Shown: positions 1 to 7,107 of the stretch, in pieces | How the letters are laid out: every line of letters starts with the position of its first letter | How positions within the stretch are numbered: the first letter of the stretch is position 1 | Assembly: GCA_002737595.1 (NCBI GenBank) | Contig: NSHZ01000061.1 | Location: forward strand, 1-10,110 | Direction of reading: 5' to 3' | Origin: Actinomycetota bacterium | GTDB lineage: Bacteria > Actinomycetota > Actinomycetes > Nanopelagicales > Nanopelagicaceae | Length of the DNA: 10,110 nucleotides | The notes under the pieces: model-generated | The model's database searches: none | Told to the model about the DNA's origin: nothing | Seen by the model: the letters and a program-made list of their open reading frames with translations, nothing else | Translations under genes and position numbers: made by a program

Positions 1-1991
1 CGTGGAGTGTGGCCGAGAAGCCCACTTTTGTTGATGACGTACGGAAGATGCGCAAGAGAGTTGAAGAACATATTCCCAGCAGGGATGCAGATCGCCATCT
101 CAAATTAGGTGTGGGCGGATTGCGGGATGTGGAGTTTGCGGTCCAACTTCTGCAGCTCGTTCACGGGAAGGCAGACGAGGATCTTCGCGTGCAGAGCACG
201 ATGTCGGCCTTGCGCGCACTGAGCGCTGCTGGTTATGTAGGGCGTGAGGATGGTGTGGCGCTACTTGAAGCTTATAGTTGGATGCGCACACTCGAGCATC
301 GCATTCAACTTAATCAACTGAAACGCAGCCACCTCATTCCAGAAGAGGAGAGCGACCTCAGGCGAATCGCTCGCTCGATGGCTTACGAGTCGAGCGCTGA
401 GCTCCTCCAGCAGTGGCGCGAACGTCGTTCACTTGTCCGTAGTATTCACGAGAAACTCTTCTTTAGGCCGCTGCTCTCAGCGGTGGCCCGCCTCGCGGCA
501 GATGAACAACGCCTTACGCCAGGAGCCGCACAAGCTCGACTGTTGGCTCTTGGTTACGGAGATCCAGTGGGCGCTTTGGCGCATATACAAGCACTTACTT
601 CAGGAGTTTCCAGACGTGCGGCTATCCAACGTCAATTACTTCCCGCAATGTTGGAGTGGTTCACCCAAGGACCAGACCCAGACGCCGGGCTCTTTGGGTT
701 TAGACAAGTTTCGGATGCGTTAGGTGATACGCCTTGGTACTTACGGATGTTGCGCGACAGTGGAGCTACTGCGCAACGCCTCGCTCTCGTGCTCTCCTCA
801 TCACGATATGCATCCGAACTCATCTTGCGCGCCCCTGAAGCAACTGCGATGTTAGATGACGATGGAGATCTAGCTCCTCGGGGCATAGAGCAACTCATTC
901 TGGAATCGCTTAGCGTGGTGCGGCGTCAAGATGAGAGCGATAAAGCGATTGAATCGGTGCGCGCAGTCCGCCGCCGTGAACTCTTTCGCACCGCAGTGGC
1001 TGATTTGCTCGGCACGCTCTCGGTTGCCGAAGTAGGTGACGCGCTGAGTGATGTTGCTGGAGCCACCCTAGAAGCCGCATTTGATGCGGCAAGCCGCGCA
1101 TACGTGGCAGAGCATGGGCCGCTCACCATTAAATTTGCGGTGATTGCTCTCGGACGTCTCGGTGGTAACGAAATGAGTTACCAGAGTGATGCAGATGTGC
1201 TCTTCGTGCACGAATATTTACCTGGAACAGATGAACGTACCGGAACTGACGCTGCGCATTGGATCGCAGGAGAGATGCGACGCCTTACTTCGCTTCCAAA
1301 CCCTGAGCCGCCGCTGATTATTGACCCAGATCTCCGTCCTGATGGAAAACAAGGTCCGTTGGTTCGTTCACTCTCCGCATATGCGCATTACTACGCGGAG
1401 CAGGCCCTTCTTTGGGAGCGACAAGCGTTACTTCGGGCTCGCCCTATTGCTGGTGATGCAGAGTTGGGGGAGCGCTTCATTGCGCTCATTGATTTCTACC
1501 GGTATCCCACTGCAGGAATAAGCATGAGCAATCTTCGAGAGATGCGGCGGCTGAAGGCGCGTGTGGAATCCGAACGCTTGCCGAGGGGCGCGGACAAGTC
1601 ATTGCACTTGAAGCTTGGTCCAGGGGGATTATCTGATGTCGAATGGATGGCTCAATATCTTCAAATGAAATATGCGGGTAGGAATCCTCGCTTGCGTATC
1701 ACTGGAACGCTTGAAGTGCTTAATCGAGCGGTGGCAGCGAATCTCTTGACAATAGCTGATGCGGCCACACTCTCAGATTCTTGGTTGCTCGCCACTCGCA
1801 TTCGCAATGCGGTCATGCTCGTAACGGCACGCCACTCAGATGAGGTCCCCAAGGCTGCCGAGAGTGCGCGGGCAGTCTCGCAGGTGCTTGGTTTTGCCTC
1901 TGGTGAAGCGCTCATGGAAGAGTGGCGTCGACAGAGTCGGCGAGCACGCGCAGTCTTTGAACGACTCTTTTATGAGGATGGAAATGAATAG
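1..1991 (+). CDS. glnE: Glutamine synthetase adenylyltransferase/deadenylase, C-terminal part (5' truncated by window)
   Basis: GlnE adds AMP to, or removes it from, a tyrosine of glutamine synthetase in the cytoplasm, tuning nitrogen assimilation. The frame is open from the window edge, so the GTG at 9 is not the true start; about 660 residues are seen where actinobacterial GlnE has roughly 1000, and the N-terminal deadenylylase nucleotidyltransferase is outside. Numbering from position 9: LKLGVGGLRDVEF (31-43) is the end of the first GlnE helical region. The second nucleotidyltransferase domain carries GRLGG (382-386) and the metal-binding SDAD (393-396), followed by DPDLRPDGKQGPLVRS (439-454). 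A second LKLGPGGLSDVEW (534-546) begins the C-terminal helical domain. Key residues of the adenylyltransferase half look intact and there is no frameshift. The stop overlaps the start of the transporter gene, implying co-transcription. The GS-like ligase later in this window lacks the target tyrosine motif, so it is probably not a GlnE substrate. Identification is very secure. Confidence 0.97.
   Translation, partial: WSVAEKPTFVDDVRKMRKRVEEHIPSRDADRHLKLGVGGLRDVEFAVQLLQLVHGKADEDLRVQSTMSALRALSAAGYVGREDGVALLEAYSWMRTLEHRIQLNQLKRSHLIPEEESDLRRIARSMAYESSAELLQQWRERRSLVRSIHEKLFFRPLLSAVARLAADEQRLTPGAAQARLLALGYGDPVGALAHIQALTSGVSRRAAIQRQLLPAMLEWFTQGPDPDAGLFGFRQVSDALGDTPWYLRMLRDSGATAQRLALVLSSSRYASELILRAPEATAMLDDDGDLAPRGIEQLILESLSVVRRQDESDKAIESVRAVRRRELFRTAVADLLGTLSVAEVGDALSDVAGATLEAAFDAASRAYVAEHGPLTIKFAVIALGRLGGNEMSYQSDADVLFVHEYLPGTDERTGTDAAHWIAGEMRRLTSLPNPEPPLIIDPDLRPDGKQGPLVRSLSAYAHYYAEQALLWERQALLRARPIAGDAELGERFIALIDFYRYPTAGISMSNLREMRRLKARVESERLPRGADKSLHLKLGPGGLSDVEWMAQYLQMKYAGRNPRLRITGTLEVLNRAVAANLLTIADAATLSDSWLLATRIRNAVMLVTARHSDEVPKAAESARAVSQVLGFASGEALMEEWRRQSRRARAVFERLFYEDGNE
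1974..1977 (+). promoter_or_regulatory. Ribosome binding site deciding the BenE-type transporter start
   Basis: GAGG lies 6 nt before the ATG at 1984, inside the last codons of glnE. The reading frame extends upstream to 1840 within glnE, and other in-frame ATGs lie at 1972, 1978 and 2002. Only 1984 has well-spaced Shine-Dalgarno sequence, and it gives a family-typical protein length. Confidence 0.6.
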
Positions 1992-3240
1992 CGAATCGAG
2001 CATGTATCAGGGCAGTGCAGATCTGCCTGCCTTGAAGGCGATTATTCGCAACCTGCGCGAACTCCCACGTGCACTCTCGTGGAGCGCTGCGCTCTCAGGA
2101 CTGTTGATTGTGCTCATATCGTGCACGGGACCCGTGGCCATGGTCGTGCAGGCGGCAAGTGCTGGAAACCTCACCAACGCGCAAACTGCCACATGGCTCT
2201 GGTCATGCTGGATCGGTTCCGGGCTCTTTGGTCTTTATCTCTCGCTTAGATTGCGTATGCCCATTATTGGCGCGTGGTCCACACCTTCGATCGCACTCTT
2301 GCTTACTGGCCTCGCGGAACACTCCTTAAGCGATGCAGTTGGTGCTTACTTCATCGCGGCCGTAGTCATCATCTTGATTGGCGTCACGGGAATCTTCAAA
2401 AGGATTTTGATGCTCGCCCCACCACCGGTCATTATGGCGATGCTCGCGGGTGTCCTCTTTGAATTCGGTGTGGGCGTCTTTAAGGTGCTTCCGGACCAAC
2501 CAGGGATCATTATTGCAATGGTGGCTGGTTACTTCGTCGCTCGTCGATTTGGGTGGCGCGCACCTGTACTTGCCAGTCTCTTTGCTGGGCTCGTGGTGGC
2601 TTTTGCGATGCGTGAAGTCAGCTCTCCAAATCTGCATGTAGCACTTGCTAAACCAGAGTGGGTCAACCCCACTTTCTCAGTGAGTGCACTCATCACGCTT
2701 GCGATCCCACTTATTCTGCTCACACTTACTTCGCAGTACGCACCTGGCATGGCGGTAATGACAACCTATGGTTATGAAGCGCCAATAAATCGCTCACTTG
2801 TCACCGGGGGTGTGCTCTCACTTGCCAGCGCTGGTTTCGTGGGAAGCGGGGTAAACTCTGCAGCGATCACCGCAGCTATCGGAGCTGGTGATCATGCAGA
2901 GCCAGATAAGACTCGGCGATACACCGCTGGTGTCGTCTGTGGAATCGCCTATGTGGCGGTCGGTCTACTCGGATCCACTTTGCTGGGCCTCTTTGGCGCA
3001 CTTCCGGCACCCCTACTTGCAGCCCTCGCTGGTCTAGGCATTTTGCCTGCCATCGGCAATAGCGCACATGAGGCGATGGCAAACCCCGAGTACCGCGAAG
3101 CCGCGCTTATCACCTTGCTGGTCACCGTCTCAGGGATCCACCCACTCCAACTTGGTTCACCCTTCTGGGGCTTGCTCGCTGGTATTGCCACTCATCAAGT
3201 GGTGTCATTTGGCAGACGGCGCGGTGGCGCGAAGGCTTAG
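1984..3240 (+). CDS. BenE-family benzoate/H+ symporter-like transporter
   Basis: Multi-pass inner-membrane protein of 418 residues, close to the roughly 390-400 of BenE/YdcO proteins. The family is annotated as proton-coupled benzoate uptake, but most members are untested, so the substrate here is open. Visible family traits: hydrophobic helices from about residue 31 to the C-terminus, GAWSTPSIALLLTG (96-109) where BenE has its discontinuous substrate-site helix, APPPVIMAMLAGVLF (145-159), and GVNSAAITAAIGAG (289-302) followed by HAEPDKTRRYTAG, matching the BenE pattern of an Asn-Ala-Ala-Ile-Thr-Ala segment before a conserved Arg-Arg-Tyr. The ATG at 1984 overlaps the glnE stop by 8 nt, so it is translated from the glnE message and may be coupled to it. 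The gene ends 4 nt from the convergent decarboxylase, leaving no room for a dedicated terminator. No benzoate-ring-cleavage gene is in view; the only aromatic link is the P450 about 6 kb away. Confidence 0.88.
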   Translation: MNSESSMYQGSADLPALKAIIRNLRELPRALSWSAALSGLLIVLISCTGPVAMVVQAASAGNLTNAQTATWLWSCWIGSGLFGLYLSLRLRMPIIGAWSTPSIALLLTGLAEHSLSDAVGAYFIAAVVIILIGVTGIFKRILMLAPPPVIMAMLAGVLFEFGVGVFKVLPDQPGIIIAMVAGYFVARRFGWRAPVLASLFAGLVVAFAMREVSSPNLHVALAKPEWVNPTFSVSALITLAIPLILLTLTSQYAPGMAVMTTYGYEAPINRSLVTGGVLSLASAGFVGSGVNSAAITAAIGAGDHAEPDKTRRYTAGVVCGIAYVAVGLLGSTLLGLFGALPAPLLAALAGLGILPAIGNSAHEAMANPEYREAALITLLVTVSGIHPLQLGSPFWGLLAGIATHQVVSFGRRRGGAKA

Positions 3241-3244
3241 AGCT

Positions 3245-4681
3245 TCACTCTTTGGTCGACTGCAATTTCTTTATGAGCTCAACAATGACAGCGAAAGTGA
3301 CGTGAACGTCATCTTGAGTCGTGCGAAAATTCGTAAAGCAAGGTCGGAGCCACACCTCACCGTCGATAACAGCCTGGCTGAGATAGACCCGGCCATCGGC
3401 TTGAATAGCGTCGCAGAGGGCGGCATTAAATGCATTTAGATCTGGCACATCGCTCGGTACTGCCCTGAGGGGGACGATTGAAAGCGACGGGCGAATTGGC
3501 ATCACTTCAAGATGAGAGCTTGCATCCGCCAGATCGTAAAGCAACTGGGCTTGTTGCAGATTTTGTGAAATAGCCGCCCTAAACTCATCGGCGCCGTGAA
3601 CCATAAACGCCAACCAGAGTTTGAGTGCACGTAGTGGCCTGGAGTACTCCAACGTGTAATCGACGGCATTGAGTACTGCGCCATCATGAGGAATGTATGC
3701 CTCTTCATGGCTAAAGACCGAAACTAAGGAGTTTCTATCACGCACCATCACAGCGCTGCAGGCCTTAGGGACATACATCCATTTATGCGCATCGATGCTG
3801 ATTGAGTCTGCGCGCGCGAGTCCCGAGAAGACGGATACTCTTTCAGTGGTGGCCGCAGCCGGAAGACCATAGGCGCCGTCTATGTGTAGCCAAATTCCGA
3901 ACTCTTCGCAGATGTCGGCGATGGCATCGATCGGATCGACCGCACCAATCAAAGTAGTGCCACCCGTTGCTACCACCGCGATGGGAGTAAGTCCGCTAGC
4001 AATATCGGAGGTGATCATGTCGCGAAGGGCAGTAGGTGAGAGGCGCCGCTCGTTGTCGATGGGAACGCTGCGCAAATTGCGTGATCCGATTCCTAGCAGC
4101 TCTATTCCGCGCCGGACGGAGTAATGCGCATCTGCAGAGCAGTAGACCACGGGCGTGGTGCTTCCAAGGCCATTAAATCGACTTCCAGGAATAGCGCGTT
4201 CGCGGGCAGCGACTAGTGCGGTGATATTGCTGATGGTGCCACCACTGGTAAATGCCCCACCCCCAGAGGGGAAGCCGAGAAACTCACCGAGCCACTTCAA
4301 TGATTGATGGTCCATCAGGCTCGCTGCGCGAGCATCGAGTGCCAAGTTAACGTCGTAAGAGTGCGCAAGAAGATCGGCAAGCGCGCCAATTTCTAGGCCG
4401 CTTGACCCGATGTAAGCCAAGTAGCGTGGGCGGGATTGCGCAAGTGAAGTATCAAGCACCTCTGCAGCAAGATCGAGTCCCGACATCGCGCTGATGCCAG
4501 TGGCTGGAAGTGGCTCTTGTAAGCGAGCGATGAGAGATGCACTCGGTACATGTTCTTCTTCACGTGCTTGATCAAAGTCTTTCCAGGCGCGCAGGACTAT
4601 TTGGGCGGCATGATGAAGCGCTACTTCCCGATCTACCCCGAGAGTGAGTGGATTACCACGCTTTGGCTCGGAGTGACTCAC
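3245..4681 (-). CDS. Group II PLP-dependent amino-acid decarboxylase (aromatic-L-amino-acid/glutamate decarboxylase type)
   Basis: A soluble pyridoxal-phosphate enzyme of 478 residues, the usual length for PF00282. It should remove CO2 from an L-amino acid to make the amine. Catalytic features: TSGGTISN (145-152) in the phosphate-binding region; H186 in AHYSVRR, the PLP ring-stacking histidine; D268 in LHIDGAYG, the pyridine-nitrogen aspartate; K300 in DAHKW, the Schiff-base lysine; and YSRPLRALKLWLAF (346-359), typical of aromatic-amino-acid-type decarboxylases. I cannot assign the substrate (tyrosine, phenylalanine, tryptophan, DOPA, glutamate or 2,4-diaminobutyrate are all possible). The only good start is a GTG at 4681, 6 nt after the permease stop. 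No clear Shine-Dalgarno precedes it, so translation is probably coupled to the permease. This pairing suggests the permease feeds the decarboxylase or exports its product. Its stop is 4 nt from the transporter stop on the other strand. Confidence 0.9.
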   Translation of the reverse strand: MSHSEPKRGNPLTLGVDREVALHHAAQIVLRAWKDFDQAREEEHVPSASLIARLQEPLPATGISAMSGLDLAAEVLDTSLAQSRPRYLAYIGSSGLEIGALADLLAHSYDVNLALDARAASLMDHQSLKWLGEFLGFPSGGGAFTSGGTISNITALVAARERAIPGSRFNGLGSTTPVVYCSADAHYSVRRGIELLGIGSRNLRSVPIDNERRLSPTALRDMITSDIASGLTPIAVVATGGTTLIGAVDPIDAIADICEEFGIWLHIDGAYGLPAAATTERVSVFSGLARADSISIDAHKWMYVPKACSAVMVRDRNSLVSVFSHEEAYIPHDGAVLNAVDYTLEYSRPLRALKLWLAFMVHGADEFRAAISQNLQQAQLLYDLADASSHLEVMPIRPSLSIVPLRAVPSDVPDLNAFNAALCDAIQADGRVYLSQAVIDGEVWLRPCFTNFRTTQDDVHVTFAVIVELIKKLQSTKE

Positions 4682-4687
4682 AAGGAG

Positions 4688-6187
4688 TTAGTTAACCAGA
4701 TCCTTGAGCATCTCTTCATTTTCGTTTCGACGAATCGTTGAGACTACGACGCCTACGACGAAAACAATGAACGGCAAGAGGATGAGGAACCATCCGAGTG
4801 GGCTCAGTCCCCAAGATTGGGCCGTGGGGTCTACACCTTCCGCAACTGTGCCGGCCAAGAGGCCGAATCGCGACATCAGGAGGTACTCCCCGAGACCCAA
4901 GCTAATGATGGCGAGAATCGGCGCTATGAGCGTGTTCCAGGGGCGAGTATCTTCCTTGGTCTTCTGGAAGTAGCGAATAACGGCTAGCGAAACCAATATC
5001 TCCACAAAGACCATAGCCACTACAGAGAGACCGCTGAACCAGTAGAAGAGATTAAGAACTGGATCGAGGCCGCGAGCCGCGAAAAGGATCACGATAAGTG
5101 CGCCCACAGCTGCCGTTGCGTAGGTGGCATTGCTTGGAGCGCCTTGCTTATTCACCTTGGCGAGTGCTGAAGGCAGAACTCCAGCGCGACCCATGGAGAA
5201 GAAGTAACGTGCGATGGAGTTGTGGAATGCTAGCAGTCCCGCGAAAAGGCTAGAAATAACTAACCAACTCATAATAGTAGCAAGCCATGATCCCACGTAC
5301 TGGTCAGCCATTGTGAAAAGTACATTGGCGGGATTAGCTAGTGGTACATCTCCGACGCTGGAGTATTCAACAACTTTATCTACTACCTTACTCGCGCCCA
5401 TACCGGTCACCATGGCGAGCGTCGTAATTACAAAGAGCCCAGTAATGAGCAGAATAGAGATGTAGGTTGCTCGAGGCACAACACGCTTAGGATCCTTTGA
5501 TTCCTCCCCATAAATTGCGGAAGCTTCAAATCCAATAAAGGATGCAAATGCGAATGAAAGTGCGATTCCAGCAGTGCCATTAAGGCCACCAGCGAAAATA
5601 TTCGCAGGGTTAAAGGATGCCCCAAGGTCGAAATTCTCTGGCCCGCCCTGCACCAGGATTGCAATTGCGAGTACGAAAAGTGAAAGCACTTCAAGAATCA
5701 TGAAGACGCCAAGAATTTTTGCTCCGACATCCACGGCGCGCAGGGAGAGAAGTGTGACGATGGCCCAGGCGATGAGTGTCCATGCCCACCAAGGCATATC
5801 AAGACCGAGTGAATCTTTCATTTGTCCAGCAGCGACTGCACCAAAGAATCCAAAGATGGCTACCTGTACCGCGATATAGGCCATAAGCGAAACGAAGGCA
5901 GCACCGACGCCAGCTCGAGTACCAAGACCACGACCGACGTAGGCAAAGAATGCGCCAGTGTTGGTGACGCGATGGCTCATCGCTGCGTAACCCACGCTGA
6001 AAAGAAGGAGAGCGAGTCCGACGGCGAGATAGGCCCCGGGAACAGCGGCTCCATCACCGAGCACTACCGCTACGGGAACTGCGCCCGTCATGCCAACAAG
6101 TGGTGAGGCTGCAGCTACAACGAAGAAGACCACGCCCCAGACTCCAAGTCGATTCTTCTTTAAGGTTTCTCCCTGAGTGTGTGACAT
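4688..6187 (-). CDS. APC-superfamily amino-acid/amine permease
   Basis: Integral membrane transporter of 499 residues with about 12-14 hydrophobic segments, of the APC amino acid-polyamine-organocation type (PF13520/PF00324). It probably imports an amino acid or amine, or exchanges one for the other. Family signs: the N-terminal first helix with the unwound ASPLVGMTGAVP stretch (27-38), where the substrate carboxylate or amino group binds in APC proteins; GFEASAIYGEE (219-229) followed by DPKRVVPRA (232-240), the classic APC sixth-helix and loop motif; and NSIARYFFSMGRAGVLP, the conserved loop after helix eight. The C-terminus is charged and cytoplasmic. An AGGAG ribosome site lies 5 nt before the ATG. 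It is first in a two-gene operon with the decarboxylase and is read divergently from the acetoacetate-decarboxylase-like gene. The shared palindrome at 6208-6221 lies in its promoter or leader. PuuP-like putrescine importers belong to this superfamily, but sequence reading alone does not fix the substrate. Confidence 0.92.
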   Translation of the reverse strand: MSHTQGETLKKNRLGVWGVVFFVVAAASPLVGMTGAVPVAVVLGDGAAVPGAYLAVGLALLLFSVGYAAMSHRVTNTGAFFAYVGRGLGTRAGVGAAFVSLMAYIAVQVAIFGFFGAVAAGQMKDSLGLDMPWWAWTLIAWAIVTLLSLRAVDVGAKILGVFMILEVLSLFVLAIAILVQGGPENFDLGASFNPANIFAGGLNGTAGIALSFAFASFIGFEASAIYGEESKDPKRVVPRATYISILLITGLFVITTLAMVTGMGASKVVDKVVEYSSVGDVPLANPANVLFTMADQYVGSWLATIMSWLVISSLFAGLLAFHNSIARYFFSMGRAGVLPSALAKVNKQGAPSNATYATAAVGALIVILFAARGLDPVLNLFYWFSGLSVVAMVFVEILVSLAVIRYFQKTKEDTRPWNTLIAPILAIISLGLGEYLLMSRFGLLAGTVAEGVDPTAQSWGLSPLGWFLILLPFIVFVVGVVVSTIRRNENEEMLKDLVN

Positions 6188-6192
6188 CGCTT

Positions 6193-6197
6193 CTCCT
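6193..6197 (-). promoter_or_regulatory. Ribosome binding site of the permease gene
   Basis: AGGAG on the minus strand, 5 nt before the ATG at 6187. It supports this start over internal methionines. Confidence 0.75.
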
Positions 6198-6207
6198 GCC
6201 GTAGGAA

Positions 6208-6221
6208 CGTACGGATACGAA
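6208..6221. promoter_or_regulatory. Candidate operator, palindrome CGTA-CGGA-TACG (site 1)
   Basis: The plus strand reads CGTACGGATACGAA. CGTA and TACG are reverse complements separated by CGGA, the architecture expected for a dimeric TetR- or GntR-type regulator. The first 11 bases occur exactly, on the opposite strand, in the other divergent region at 8481-8491, and 13 of 14 match overall. It lies 10 nt upstream of the permease ribosome site and just downstream of the predicted permease transcription start, a position suited to repression. Function is inferred. Confidence 0.55.
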
Positions 6222-6231
6222 TGATGCGGTA

Positions 6232-6260
6232 AGCATCTCTCAGGGAATTGGCCGGGTCAA
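6232..6260 (-). promoter_or_regulatory. Candidate sigma-70-type promoter for the permease-decarboxylase operon
   Basis: On the minus strand TTGACC (6260-6255) is followed after 17 nt by GATGCT (6237-6232). The -35 is strong; the -10 keeps A2 and T6. Transcription would begin near 6225, placing the palindrome at 6208-6221 in the first bases of the message. Confidence 0.4.
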
Positions 6261-6285
6261 GCAAATAAGTAACTTTTTTCTCAGG

Positions 6286-6291
6286 TATTGT
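6286..6291 (+). promoter_or_regulatory. Candidate -10 element of a leaderless promoter for the acetoacetate-decarboxylase-like gene
   Basis: TATTGT fits the actinobacterial TANNNT consensus. It ends 6 nt before the ATG at 6298, exactly where a -10 would sit if the A of the ATG were the first transcribed base. No convincing -35 is visible at the expected distance, and the only Shine-Dalgarno-like bases (TCAGG, 12 nt away) are badly spaced, favouring a leaderless mRNA. Confidence 0.4.
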
Positions 6292-6297
6292 AATGCT

Positions 6298-7107
6298 ATG
6301 AGTGACTCAAAAGGATTCCTGCCGCCCCTCACCCCTACTGGTCAGAGCGCGCTTGTGCCCGAAATGCCCTGGTATTACTCGGGCACCCTGCTCACGGTTG
6401 AGTACCGAACCGAGCCAGGTTATGTGCGTGCGCTCCTTCCAGATGATGTAGATCTTGCCGATGAGGATCCAGATGCAGTCGCGCTTATTTGGGCAGATTG
6501 GCAATCGTGCAGTGAGGGTGGGGCAGAGTTGCTTGACCCTGTGCGCTCACAATATTTGGAAGCTTTCGCGGTGGTCCGTTGCAAGTTCCAAGGCGTTACC
6601 TATAGCCGATGTGTTCTCATCTGGGTGACTAAAGATTTTGCTATAGGCCGCGGATGGTTCCAGGGATACCCAAAGAAGTTCGGCAATATCGCAGTCACTC
6701 GCATTTTCAATCACGGGAAAGCCTCACCCCGGCTTGAAGCCGGTGCCAAACTCGGTGCTTCACTGGCCGCCTACGATCATCGCTTAGCGAGCGCGTTAGT
6801 AACTTTGCGCGAACCGGCGAAGAGCAATGGATTTGTAAATGGTCACCCCATGCTTCATCACCGTCTTATGCCGTCGATTACCATCGGCGCGGGATACTCC
6901 ATGGATCAAGTCGTAACAATGGGCGGCGTGGAAGCAGACCTCGGCGTTCCTTGGGTAGGCGATGCACAACTGACTCTGGCAGATTCGCAATGGGATGAAC
7001 TGAAATCAATTCTGCCCGTCAAAGAAATTATTGCAGGCTACTACCGTGAAGTTGGCGTGAAATTTGCCGGTGGAACGCTCCTTGAGGATCGCTCCCGTCC
7101 CGTTTAG
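6298..7107 (+). CDS. Acetoacetate decarboxylase-superfamily protein
   Basis: A soluble 269-residue protein of the ADC superfamily (PF06314), whose classical member turns acetoacetate into acetone and CO2 through a lysine Schiff base. The Lys-Lys pair of the family is present as K126-K127 in GYPKKFGN; in the clostridial enzyme the first lysine forms the Schiff base and the second lowers its pKa. E88 in YLEAF matches the conserved active-site glutamate region. The catalytic machinery thus looks intact, but several ADC-superfamily proteins act as aldolases, dehydratases or on other keto acids, so acetone formation should not be assumed. The start at 6298 fits the family N-terminus and a possible leaderless promoter. 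The gene is divergent from the permease operon, and its stop codon overlaps the stop of the convergent GS-like gene. In this setting it may process a keto or aldehyde intermediate of amine breakdown, but that is inference from position. Confidence 0.88.
   Translation: MSDSKGFLPPLTPTGQSALVPEMPWYYSGTLLTVEYRTEPGYVRALLPDDVDLADEDPDAVALIWADWQSCSEGGAELLDPVRSQYLEAFAVVRCKFQGVTYSRCVLIWVTKDFAIGRGWFQGYPKKFGNIAVTRIFNHGKASPRLEAGAKLGASLAAYDHRLASALVTLREPAKSNGFVNGHPMLHHRLMPSITIGAGYSMDQVVTMGGVEADLGVPWVGDAQLTLADSQWDELKSILPVKEIIAGYYREVGVKFAGGTLLEDRSRPV

Larger units (their letters stand above)
6188..6297. promoter_or_regulatory. Divergent promoter region between permease and acetoacetate-decarboxylase-like genes
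   Basis: This 110-bp gap is one of only two real intergenic regions in the window. It holds a ribosome site and candidate promoter for the leftward operon, a candidate -10 for the rightward gene, and the palindrome shared with the second divergent region. A T-rich run (about 6274-6280) separates the two promoter halves. I see no coding sequence, riboswitch or terminator here. Confidence 0.75.

Noticed and set aside
38..49. Third partial copy of the palindrome (CGTACGGAAGAT)
   Set aside because: It lies within codons for conserved GlnE residues DDVRKM and lacks the TAC half, so it is not symmetric. A chance match.
1840..1983. Upstream extension of the transporter reading frame inside glnE
   Set aside because: The extra residues are charged, out-of-frame GlnE sequence with no membrane segment; the ribosome site favours 1984.
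3229..3247. Short inverted repeat between the convergent transporter and decarboxylase ends
   Set aside because: Only 4-5 bp of stem and no T-tract; too weak to call a terminator.
4379..4741. Small open frames on both strands overlapping the decarboxylase and permease
   Set aside because: They shadow strongly conserved coding sequence and lack ribosome sites or recognisable protein features. The same holds for the other short frames throughout.
6729..6743. Perfect inverted repeat CCGGCTTGAAGCCGG, terminator-like
   Set aside because: It is inside the ADC-like coding sequence, has no following T-run, and encodes ordinary residues.
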